A stretch of DNA of 14,398 nucleotides, taken from Acidobacteriota bacterium (GTDB lineage Bacteria; Acidobacteriota; Terriglobia; UBA7540). The position numbers and the translations under genes were made by a program. Location: contig PLWR01000074.1 in the NCBI GenBank assembly GCA_003165615.1, positions 1-14,398 on the forward strand, read 5' to 3'. Each line of letters begins with the position of its first letter. Position 1 is the stretch's first letter. Positions 1 through 7,088 of the stretch are shown here, in pieces. The notes under the pieces are model-generated. The model searched no databases and had not been told where the DNA came from. It worked only from the letters and a program-made list of their open reading frames with translations.

Positions 1-443
1 GCTTTAACGTCCGGCCGGAGCGCAAGGCGACGGAGTTGGCTCAGCTCGAGAATGTCGACATCCGGTTGCACACGATCATCTACAACGTCACCGATGAAAT
101 CAAGAAAGCCATGGTGGGGTTGCTGGCCATCACTTACAAGGAAACGTCGCTGGGACGGGCGGACGTTCGAGATACTTTCCGCATTACCAAAGTTGGAACC
201 GTGGCTGGATGTATTATCCAGGACGGCAAGATCGCGCGCGATGCGCAGATCCGGCTGGTGCGCGACCACGTGGTGGTCCACGTGGGAAAAATCCGATCCC
301 TGCGGCGCTTTAAAGATGATGTGGCGGAAGTGAAGTCGGGAATGGAGTGCGGAATTTCGCTGGAGAACTACAATGACGTCAAGATCGGCGACGTCATTGA
401 GGCCTACGTGAAGGAGAGGGTCTCCGAGCCTGCCATGGTCTGA
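1..443 (+). CDS. infB: Translation initiation factor IF-2, C-terminal part (5' truncated by window)
   Basis: IF-2 is the GTPase that places initiator tRNA on the 30S subunit and promotes subunit joining. Only the last 146 residues are present; the in-frame codons start at position 3 and the gene continues upstream of the window. The visible part reads [13 protein letters not shown], then [20 protein letters not shown] (end of domain 3 and the connecting helix), then the C2 beta-barrel that binds fMet-tRNA, with [21 protein letters not shown] and the terminal [11 protein letters not shown] typical of the family. The TGA stop is at 441-443. It is the first visible gene of an infB-ylxP-rbfA-truB run, and a heptamer inverted repeat starts a few bases after its stop. 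The TTG at 36 is an internal Leu codon, not a start. Confidence 0.97.
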   Translation, partial: FNVRPERKATELAQLENVDIRLHTIIYNVTDEIKKAMVGLLAITYKETSLGRADVRDTFRITKVGTVAGCIIQDGKIARDAQIRLVRDHVVVHVGKIRSLRRFKDDVAEVKSGMECGISLENYNDVKIGDVIEAYVKERVSEPAMV

Positions 444-450
444 AGCGGGG

Positions 451-539
451 TGCTGGGGATTAGGCGCTGGGGGCTGGGGCCGAACATCCTGCACTTCCGC
501 TGTACCTAGCACCCAGTCCCCAGGTCCCAGCCCCCAAGA
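451..539. repeat. Heptamer-built imperfect inverted repeat, infB-ylxP gap
   Basis: Left array with exact 7-nt period: TGCTGGG, GATTAGG, CGCTGGG, GGCTGGG (451-478). Right array, also 7-nt period: CCTAGCA, CCCAGTC, CCCAGGT, CCCAGCC, CCCAAGA (505-539). The arrays are roughly complementary (about 19 of 28 positions, more if G-U pairs are allowed) around a loop of about 26 nt. The last heptamer overlaps the ylxP Shine-Dalgarno GAGGG at 538-542, so folding of the transcript could mask it. No T-tract follows, so it does not look like an intrinsic terminator. Confidence 0.75.
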
Positions 540-551
540 GGGTCTGCCGCG

Positions 552-833
552 ATGCCGGTTGGCGTATTAACCCTGGAAATTCAGATTCCCTACGCGCATT
601 CACTCAAAGAAAAGCGTGCGGTGCTGCGAAAGATGCGGGACCGCCTGCGGGCCCGTTTTAACGTGGCCGTGGCGGAGCTTGACCATCAAGATGTGTGGCA
701 GCGCGCCACGCTGGGCGTGGTTTCAATTTCCGACAGCCAAAAATTACTGGAATCGGTTTTTCACCAGGTCCTCGCGGAAGCGGAGAATATCCTGGGTGAT
801 GACGTCGCTGACCACGTGCTGGAGTTCTTTTGA
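552..833 (+). CDS. ylxP: DUF503 / YlxP-family small protein
   Basis: A 93-residue protein of the DUF503 (YlxP) family, near the usual family length. Family features visible are the start VGVLTLEIQIPYAHSLKEKR (conserved HSLKEKR), RARFNVAVAELDHQDVWQRATLGV and the SISDS segment. Members form a small ferredoxin-like alpha/beta fold. The gene is commonly found between infB and rbfA and is thought to act in ribosome maturation or RNA binding; its biochemical role is not settled. The ATG at 552 is preceded by GAGGG (538-542) at 9-nt spacing. The next gene is rbfA, with 128 nt between them that is mostly filled by a second repeat hairpin. Confidence 0.9.
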   Translation: MPVGVLTLEIQIPYAHSLKEKRAVLRKMRDRLRARFNVAVAELDHQDVWQRATLGVVSISDSQKLLESVFHQVLAEAENILGDDVADHVLEFF

Positions 834-835
834 AT

Positions 836-945
836 GTGACAAGTGACGAGTGACATGTGACAAGCAGGATTCAGATCGGGCGGCCGTTTGAAAGGATTGC
901 TTTTGCTTGCTCGTCACATGTCACTCGTCACTTGTCACTTGTTAC
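836..945. repeat. Heptamer-built hairpin with 31-bp stem, ylxP-rbfA gap
   Basis: Left array: GTGACAA, GTGACGA, GTGACAT, GTGACAA (836-863). Right array: TCGTCAC, ATGTCAC, TCGTCAC, TTGTCAC, TTGTTAC (911-945). Positions 836-866 match the reverse complement of 908-938 at 30 of 31 positions, leaving a 41-nt loop (867-907). The stem starts three bases after the ylxP stop. The rbfA Shine-Dalgarno GAGG (953-956) lies outside the stem. There is no terminal T-run. Confidence 0.93.
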
Positions 946-961
946 GTGATTTGAGGATTTC

Positions 962-1315
962 ATGAGTATTGCCGGACGCCGGACGGACCGGCTGGGACAT
1001 GAAATTCGCGTCATCTTGGCGGAACTGATGGCGCGTCAGGTGAAAGACCCGCGAATCGGCTTCGCCACGGTGACGCGTGTGGAGATGACCGCGGACCTGC
1101 ATCATGCCCGGGTTTACGTCTCGGTGTTGGGGAGCCAGGAAGAACAAGAGAGCAGCATGGAAGGGTTGTCCTCGGCGGCGGGATTTCTTCGCCATGAAAT
1201 CGGCCACCGGCTGGGCCTGCGGCGGGCCCCTGAGTTGGATTTTATCCTCGACCACGGCGCCGAAGCGGTGGAGAAGATCGAAATGCTCCTGCAACAAATC
1301 CAGCGAAAAGGTTAA
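962..1315 (+). CDS. rbfA: 30S ribosome-binding factor A
   Basis: RbfA is a cold-shock-related assembly factor that binds the 30S subunit near the 5' end of 16S rRNA during late maturation. The 117-residue product has the family length and a single type-II KH domain: N-terminal RRTDRLGHEIRVILAELMARQVKDPRIGFATVTRVEMTADLHHARVYV (quoted by position, residues about 6-53), then the SSAAGFLRHEIGHRLGLRRAPEL segment (about 70-92) with the conserved RxxPEL and a C-terminal helix. The ATG at 962 is preceded by GAGG at 953-956 with 5-nt spacing. The TAA stop (1313-1315) is itself part of the first unit of the next repeat array. Confidence 0.95.
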   Translation: MSIAGRRTDRLGHEIRVILAELMARQVKDPRIGFATVTRVEMTADLHHARVYVSVLGSQEEQESSMEGLSSAAGFLRHEIGHRLGLRRAPELDFILDHGAEAVEKIEMLLQQIQRKG

Positions 1316-1426
1316 AGGGTAAAGGCTAAAGGGTAAAGGTCAAAGACCGGCTGCTAGTGAACTCGGATAGCCATAGCAATTTCATTATGACCCTTTTCGC
1401 AATACCCTTTAGCCTTAACCCTTTAA
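1312..1426. repeat. Heptamer-built hairpin with 24-bp stem, rbfA-truB gap
   Basis: Left array, five units of exact 7-nt period: TTAAAGG, GTAAAGG, CTAAAGG, GTAAAGG, TCAAAGA (1312-1346). Right array: CCCTTTT, CGCAATA, CCCTTTA, GCCTTAA, CCCTTTA (1391-1425). Positions 1312-1335 match the reverse complement of 1403-1426 at 23 of 24 positions, with a 67-nt loop. The rbfA stop TAA lies in the first unit and the array ends 10 nt before the truB ATG. The word is unrelated to those in the two upstream gaps, while the geometry is the same. Confidence 0.92.
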
Positions 1427-1435
1427 ACATCTAAG

Positions 1436-2377
1436 ATGACAGCTACTACCCCTCCCCAACCCGAAGTTTCCGGCGTCCTTGTCATTGACAAGCCTGCGGG
1501 CATCACTTCCCACGATGTGGTGGCGCGAGTCCGCAAGATTCTGCACCAGCGCCAAGTGGGCCACTTTGGCACGCTCGACCCTTTCGCCACGGGGGTGCTG
1601 CCCGTCTCCGTGGGCAAGGCGACGCGGTTTGCGCAATTCTATTTGAAATCCCGCAAGGCTTACGAGGGCACGATCCATTTTGGTTATTCCACCGACACCT
1701 ACGATGCTACCGGGGATGCCACGTCGGAAGCGGTCGCGGTGGCTCTGGAAGCCTCGGTGTTGGAAGGCTACTTTTGCCAGTTCACGGGGCGGGTGCTGCA
1801 AACTCCTCCCCCGTACTCTGCCAAGCGGGTGGGTGGGGTGCGCGCCTACAAGTTGGCGCGGCAGCACAAGCCGGTAAACCTGGCGCCGGTGGAAGTGGAA
1901 ATCTACGCCCTGGAATTGCTGAGTTTGCAAGGTGCCGAGGTGCAGTTCGCGGTGGAATGCTCGGGCGGAACCTACGTCCGCTCCCTGGCCCATGACTTTG
2001 GGCAGAAGATGGGTTGCGGAGCATATCTGGCCGGCCTGCGTCGCACCGCGGTGGCGGAGTTCACTCTGGACCGCGCCGTCACGTTGGAGCGATTGCAAGA
2101 CGTCGCGCTGGAGGGCAATGTAGAATCCTGCATCGTCAGGATGGAAGCCCTTCTTCCTGATTGCCCGGAATTGGTAGTTCGTGGCCGCGAGGAGACCTCG
2201 GTGCGGCACGGCCACGCCTTTGAACTTGCCCAGGCCCTCCGGCCGGGACGCGGCGCGGCCCCCGGAAATGCGCCCGCCATGAATCTGCTGAAAATCCTGG
2301 GCCCGGAACGCCGTCTGATCGCCGTAGCGCGACACGTTTCCGGCGCCATCTACCATCCCAACCTGGTTTTGGTCTAA
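1436..2377 (+). CDS. truB: tRNA pseudouridine(55) synthase TruB
   Basis: TruB converts U55 in the T-loop of nearly all tRNAs to pseudouridine. The 313-residue product carries GVLVIDKPAGITSHD (residues about 13-27) and the catalytic-loop motif GHFGTLDPFATGVLPV (about 42-57), in which D48 is the expected catalytic aspartate. It also has KAYEG, the YSAKRVGGVRAYKLAR segment, and a GGTYVRSLAHDFG motif in the core. The C-terminal 70 residues fit a degenerate PUA-like tail. No convincing Shine-Dalgarno precedes the ATG at 1436, although in-frame family homology begins only about 12 residues later, so this start is the only upstream ATG option. The gene ends 38 nt from the convergent gene at 2416; those 38 nt (2378-2415) show no hairpin terminator. 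Confidence 0.97.
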   Translation: MTATTPPQPEVSGVLVIDKPAGITSHDVVARVRKILHQRQVGHFGTLDPFATGVLPVSVGKATRFAQFYLKSRKAYEGTIHFGYSTDTYDATGDATSEAVAVALEASVLEGYFCQFTGRVLQTPPPYSAKRVGGVRAYKLARQHKPVNLAPVEVEIYALELLSLQGAEVQFAVECSGGTYVRSLAHDFGQKMGCGAYLAGLRRTAVAEFTLDRAVTLERLQDVALEGNVESCIVRMEALLPDCPELVVRGREETSVRHGHAFELAQALRPGRGAAPGNAPAMNLLKILGPERRLIAVARHVSGAIYHPNLVLV

Positions 2378-2415
2378 TTCAAGGACAAAGCTACAAGTCG
2401 TAAGAACATTTGCGG

Positions 2416-4740
2416 TCAGACAACCAGCCGGACCATCGCGCAGCCGCGACTGAGCGGAACCTTGAGAGCGATTGCCGACTCTTTCTGGCGAAACGCACAC
2501 TCCTTCCAGTCATTCTCTCCCGGATGGATGACTTCGCATTTGAGCTTCTTCCCGGCAACAATTTCCGGCAGACCCCGTAGCGTCAAGCTGGAGCTGGCGG
2601 CGGAACCGCCGAAGGTGACGGGTATCACATATCCATTCGGAACCTTGAATAGATTGGCTTTGGCATCGCCCTGATCGATTCGAATGACCTGGGGCAGCAG
2701 AACCCACTTTCGTCCCCGCATGGCTGTAAACATCGAGCCGTAGTCCGTGTAGATCTTTTCCCCGGCCGCGCTCGGCAAGATGGAGTGGTCGTTCTGCGGA
2801 AACGGCGCCATGGGAAAAGTGCCGAGGTACAGAAATCGCTGCATGAAAGTGTCGGGATCGGGTTTGAACTTGGCTGCATCCTGCACCCACTCGATGGTGG
2901 GTTTGAACAGGCCCGTCAGCGCCGACAAGTTTTTGGAAGGGCCATAGTCACCATGCTCGTCGAACAATCCATCCACCTGCTTGAGGATATCAATTCGTTT
3001 AAGGTGATTATTGACGAAGAGGGCCTGCCCGGCGTCGTGTAGAAGCGGCCCCAGCTTTTCCGCGAGGTCTTTCCACGACGTAATCAGTGACCGTGCCGGG
3101 CCGTCGTACCAGGTCACGCCGTCATCCCGGCGGAAATTGTACAGGCGCACAAAATCCAGCCGGTCGATGCACATTCCCGACGAATCAGGGATTTTCTGAA
3201 TCAGCTTTTTGGCCTGGTCCAGCAGGAAGTTCTGCCATGAAGGCTCACCCCAGTCGAGAATGAAATCGGCCCATGGCCATCCGACTTGAACCGGCCCGGG
3301 CGCACCGGAGTCCTCTGCCTGCAATTGGATCTTCGGCGACACCTTTTCGGAATGAAAGACGATGGCGTCGGCAAAGTTACCGTAAAGAAAATCGTTCGGG
3401 TCCTTCCAGAAATCCGGATCAGAGGGTGATCTCCGGAAGGGGGGCGCGGGATAGAGCATGTGCGTGCCGAACTCGGCGAAGTCGTAATAATTCAAGACAT
3501 ACAAGCCCGCCTGGCGCATCTTGCGCGAATACTCCGCCATCTGGGGTACCGAGGTCGAGTGTCCGATGTAGAACCGGGGATCATCCGACCACGGTTTCAA
3601 GCGGGTCCACTTCTCGCCGTCGGGCACGGGCGGCATCCACATCCCCTGATAGGGATAATCGAAGCTGGCTTTCCAGTTGACGGTGAACGCCATGCGTTTC
3701 AATTTCTCCGCGTCGAGATCGCCTTCATAGCTTGAATAGGCGCCCGTCCCGCCCAGTTCGCCGGCGCTGGCCAGGGGCGGATGGAAATATTCGGGATAGC
3801 GCTCCGTCATCCAGCGCAGACCGCCGCGCCAGTGCGGCTCGTGCGCGGTGAGGTCCATGGAATAATCCACCGGGCTTTGCTCCGAAATGCGGCGAAACAG
3901 GCGGGAAAACTTTACGCCGCCCGACGCCGTGGTTTGCATGGTCATGTCGAGCAGTACGTCATCGGGCGACAAGGCAAGGCTCATCCCCACATCGTTTTCT
4001 TCTTCCACCACCGTCGCCAGGGGAATGCCAAAGACGTCGCCAAAGATGGGCATGTAGAAATTCGTGGTCTGGGAGTAATCGTAAGTAACCGCCCCGTACC
4101 AAAATGAGCGATCGCGGAATGCTTTGAGGACGAGCGGGTCGGCCCACTCCGCACCGTTCTTGGTCTCCACCAATTTCATGGCGGCAAAGAAAGCTCCGGG
4201 CCAGCCTTCCGACTTCATCCACGGCTTGTCGGGCTCGGGATCGCCCCAGGCGGTCCAGAACTTTTTCTCTGCCGCCCCGGCAAATTCCAAGTGGGTTTCG
4301 ATGGCCGTGCTCCACGCGGGACCGTGGCCATCCAAGCGCATTTCCCATCGTACCGAGTCCTTGGTGGGGAAGAAGCTCTCGTAGAGCGTGACCTCCTTGC
4401 GAGCCCCGCTGATTTCGCCCACCAACTTCTTCGTGAATCGCACACCGCCGTCCTTACGCTCTTCGACCTCAACGGCCCCTTCCCGCCGCAAACCCACTAG
4501 AGACGTTCCACCCTGAACCGGCCAGCGGATCTGCTTCATTCCCAGCACAAGGCCAACGATTTCGCCCTCGCGCGAAAGTTCCACAGTGAGGTTTGGCGAT
4601 TGGATCTGGAAGGCTGGTTTCACTTGATTGGCCGCGCCGCTGCCGCTCACTTGTCCCCAAAGCCGGCTCGCGAATCCCCTGGCAGCCACAGTGCCCGCCG
4701 TCAGCGCGCCCAGAAATCGCCGCCGATCAAGGATGTTCAT
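2416..4740 (-). CDS. Tat-exported putative glycoside-hydrolase-like protein, paralog 1
   Basis: A 774-residue protein not assigned to a named family. The N-terminus has a twin-arginine signal (DRRRFLGAL at residues 5-13, then a hydrophobic Ala/Gly stretch), predicting folded export. Residues about 45-310 look like a beta-sandwich region (LTVELSREGEIVGLVLG, TLYESFFPTKDSVRWEMRLDG). Residues about 345-640 have the rhythm of a TIM barrel: VNWKASF, GLYVLNYYDFAEFG, a CIDRLD motif (524-529), ALFVNNH (573-578) and LFDEHGDYG (592-600). A beta-rich C-terminus follows. D526/D529 and D594/E595 are the best guesses for catalytic acids, by analogy with alpha-glycosidase-type barrels; this is inference. TAGGAGGATC lies 10 nt upstream of the ATG, a strong ribosome site. 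It lies 20 nt downstream of its paralog, so both are probably co-transcribed. An exported enzyme is likely; the substrate is unknown. Confidence 0.85.
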   Translation of the reverse strand: MNILDRRRFLGALTAGTVAARGFASRLWGQVSGSGAANQVKPAFQIQSPNLTVELSREGEIVGLVLGMKQIRWPVQGGTSLVGLRREGAVEVEERKDGGVRFTKKLVGEISGARKEVTLYESFFPTKDSVRWEMRLDGHGPAWSTAIETHLEFAGAAEKKFWTAWGDPEPDKPWMKSEGWPGAFFAAMKLVETKNGAEWADPLVLKAFRDRSFWYGAVTYDYSQTTNFYMPIFGDVFGIPLATVVEEENDVGMSLALSPDDVLLDMTMQTTASGGVKFSRLFRRISEQSPVDYSMDLTAHEPHWRGGLRWMTERYPEYFHPPLASAGELGGTGAYSSYEGDLDAEKLKRMAFTVNWKASFDYPYQGMWMPPVPDGEKWTRLKPWSDDPRFYIGHSTSVPQMAEYSRKMRQAGLYVLNYYDFAEFGTHMLYPAPPFRRSPSDPDFWKDPNDFLYGNFADAIVFHSEKVSPKIQLQAEDSGAPGPVQVGWPWADFILDWGEPSWQNFLLDQAKKLIQKIPDSSGMCIDRLDFVRLYNFRRDDGVTWYDGPARSLITSWKDLAEKLGPLLHDAGQALFVNNHLKRIDILKQVDGLFDEHGDYGPSKNLSALTGLFKPTIEWVQDAAKFKPDPDTFMQRFLYLGTFPMAPFPQNDHSILPSAAGEKIYTDYGSMFTAMRGRKWVLLPQVIRIDQGDAKANLFKVPNGYVIPVTFGGSAASSSLTLRGLPEIVAGKKLKCEVIHPGENDWKECAFRQKESAIALKVPLSRGCAMVRLVV

Positions 4741-4760
4741 GGTGTTTGATCCTCCTAAGC

Positions 4761-7088
4761 TCAGACCAGCAATCTGACCATCGCGCAGCCGCGACTAAGT
4801 GGAACCTTGAGCGCGATTGCTGACTCCTTCTGGCGAAACGCGCAATCCTTCCACGCATCTTCTCCCGGATGGATGACCTCGCATCTGAGCTTCTTTCCGG
4901 CAACAATCTCCGGAATGCCACTCAACGTTAGGTTGGAGTTTGCGGCGGACCCGCCGAAGGTGACGGGAATGACGTATCCACCCGGAACCTTGAATAGATT
5001 AGCTTTGGCATCGCCCTGATCGATTCGAATGACCTGGGGCAGCAGAACCCACTTTCGTCCCTTCATGGCTGCAAACATCGGGCCGTAATCCGTATAGACT
5101 TTGTCCCCCTCGGCGCTGGGAAGAATGGAGTGATCGTTCTGGGGAAAAGGCGCCATGGGAAAGATTCCGAGGTACAGGAATCTCTGCAGAAACGTGTCGG
5201 GGTCAGGCTTAAGCTTGCCGTCGTCCCGCACCCATCCAATCGTGGGCTTGAACATGCCCAGCAGCGCATTCATGTTTTTGGAGGGGCCGAAGTCAGCATG
5301 CTCGTCGTACAGCCCATCCACGTGCCGCAGGATGTCGAGCCGTTTGACGTGGTTATTGACAAACAGAAACTGACCGGCGTTGTGCTGGACGGCCCCCAGT
5401 TTCTCGGAGAAATCTTTCCACGAGGTAATCAGGGAGCGCGCCGGACCGTCGTACCAGCTCACGCCGTCATCCTTGCGGAAATTATAAAGCCGCAGAGTAT
5501 CGAGCCGGTCGATGCATAAGCCGGACGAATCGGGTATTTTCTGAATCAGCTTTCTCGCCTGGTCCAGCATGAAGTTTTGGTAGGAGGGTTCACCGCAATC
5601 GAGAATGATACATCCCCATGACCAACCTCCGCCCATCGGCCCGGGCCCCACGGAGTACCCTGCTCCCCATTGGCCTTCTGCGGGCGCCTTCTCCGACTGG
5701 AAGACGATCGCGTCGGCAAGATTGGCGTAGAGAAAGTCATTCGAATCCTTCCAGAAATCCGGGTCGGAAGTCGGCCGCCGGAAAGGTGGGGCGGGGTATT
5801 TGACGTGGTCGCCAAACTCCGAGGCGTTGTAATAATTCAAGACATAGAAGCCCGCCTTCCTCATCTTGCGAGAGTATTCGGCCATTTGCGGGACAGAGGC
5901 AAAGGGGCCTATGAAATACTTGGGCTCGTCCGACCAGGGCTTGAGACGGGTCCACTTCTCGCCATCAGGCACGGGCGGCATCCACATTCCGATATAGGGA
6001 AAATCGGACGCCATTTTCCAATTGACCGTCAGACCCATGCGCTTGAACTTCTCCACGTCCAAGTCACCTTCATAGGTGGAGTAGGCGGCGGTCCCGCCCA
6101 ATTCGCCGGCGCTCGAAAGTGGTGGATTGAAATAATCGGGGTAGCGTTCCGTCATCCAGCGCAGACCGCCACGCCAGTCGGGCTCGTGCGCGGTAAGGTC
6201 CACGGCAAAACCAACGGGACTTGACTCGGAAATGCGACGGAACAGGCGGGAAAATTTGATGCCTCCCGCCGCGGTGGTATCCATGGTCATGTCGAGCAGG
6301 ATATCCTCAGGCGACAAGGCAAGGCTCATGCCCACATCGTTCTCCTCTTCCACCACCGTCGCGATGGGAATGCAAAAGACATCGTTAAAGATGGGCATGT
6401 ACCAATAACCCGTTGCCCGGGCATATTGGTAATAGAGCGATCCGTAATAGAAAGTTCGGTCACGGAACGCCGTGGTGATGAACGGGTCGCCCCAGCTCGG
6501 GCCTTCCTTGGATAGACACCATTTCAAGCTTTTGTAGAAGACGTCGGGCCAAGGTTCGGCCATTATCTGCGGATCATCGGGCTCGGGAGCACCCCAGGAC
6601 GTCCAGAACTTCTTCTCGTTCGCGCTCGCAAATTCCAAGCGCGTCTCGATGGCTGTGCTCCACGCTGCTCCGTGGCCATCCAAGCGCATTTCCCAACGCA
6701 CGGAGTCCTTGGTGGGGAAGAAGCTCTCGTAGAGCGTGACCTCTTTGCGAGCCCCACCGGCTTCGCCCACTAACGTCTTCTTGAACCGTACTCCGCCTTC
6801 TTTGCGCTCTTCGACCTCAACGGCCCCTGCCCGCCGCAAACCCGCAAGAGAAGTTTGGCCCTGAACCGGCCAGCGGATCTGCTTCTTTCCCAGCACCAGG
6901 CCAACGATTTCGCCTTCACGCGAAAGTTCTACAGTGAGGTTCGGCGATTGGACCCGGTAGGCTGGTTTCACTTGATTGGTTGTGCCGCTGCCGCTCACCT
7001 GTCCCCAAAGACGGCCGGCGAATCCCCTGGCTGCCGCACCGCCCGCCGTCAATGCCCCCAGAAATCGTCGCCGGTTGAGTATGCTCAT
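4761..7088 (-). CDS. Tat-exported putative glycoside-hydrolase-like protein, paralog 2
   Basis: A 775-residue tandem paralog of the gene at 2416-4740. It has the same Tat signal (NRRRFLGAL, residues 5-13) and the same domain order. The candidate acidic motifs are conserved: CIDRLD (525-530) and LYDEHADFG (593-601). By eye, identity is about 85% over the first 160 and about 87% over the last 150 residues, but much lower at about residues 170-235 and 465-500. One notable change is the LDWGEPS motif of paralog 1, which reads LDCGEPS here. A GAGAGGAG ribosome site precedes the ATG, and its leader shares the CAAACAC sequence with the leader of paralog 1, so the duplication included the translation start region. 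It is the first gene of the two-gene unit; no strong sigma-70 promoter was found in the 281 nt upstream. Confidence 0.85.
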   Translation of the reverse strand: MSILNRRRFLGALTAGGAAARGFAGRLWGQVSGSGTTNQVKPAYRVQSPNLTVELSREGEIVGLVLGKKQIRWPVQGQTSLAGLRRAGAVEVEERKEGGVRFKKTLVGEAGGARKEVTLYESFFPTKDSVRWEMRLDGHGAAWSTAIETRLEFASANEKKFWTSWGAPEPDDPQIMAEPWPDVFYKSLKWCLSKEGPSWGDPFITTAFRDRTFYYGSLYYQYARATGYWYMPIFNDVFCIPIATVVEEENDVGMSLALSPEDILLDMTMDTTAAGGIKFSRLFRRISESSPVGFAVDLTAHEPDWRGGLRWMTERYPDYFNPPLSSAGELGGTAAYSTYEGDLDVEKFKRMGLTVNWKMASDFPYIGMWMPPVPDGEKWTRLKPWSDEPKYFIGPFASVPQMAEYSRKMRKAGFYVLNYYNASEFGDHVKYPAPPFRRPTSDPDFWKDSNDFLYANLADAIVFQSEKAPAEGQWGAGYSVGPGPMGGGWSWGCIILDCGEPSYQNFMLDQARKLIQKIPDSSGLCIDRLDTLRLYNFRKDDGVSWYDGPARSLITSWKDFSEKLGAVQHNAGQFLFVNNHVKRLDILRHVDGLYDEHADFGPSKNMNALLGMFKPTIGWVRDDGKLKPDPDTFLQRFLYLGIFPMAPFPQNDHSILPSAEGDKVYTDYGPMFAAMKGRKWVLLPQVIRIDQGDAKANLFKVPGGYVIPVTFGGSAANSNLTLSGIPEIVAGKKLRCEVIHPGEDAWKDCAFRQKESAIALKVPLSRGCAMVRLLV

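Noticed and set aside
836..945. Gap hairpins as Rho-independent terminators
   Set aside because: None of the three stems is followed by a T-run on the coding strand, and the downstream genes belong to the same conserved operon.
444..1435. Tandem units in the operon gaps as a CRISPR array
   Set aside because: Units are 7 nt without unique spacers, arranged in two opposed blocks, and no cas genes are present.
2378..2415. Bidirectional terminator between truB and paralog 1
   Set aside because: The 38-nt convergent gap has no inverted repeat or T/A tracts of useful size.
1415..2500. 361-codon open frame on the minus strand antisense to truB
   Set aside because: It covers a certain truB gene, its translation has low-complexity Arg/Gly/His character and no family motif, and it is explained by the GC-rich codon pattern of truB.
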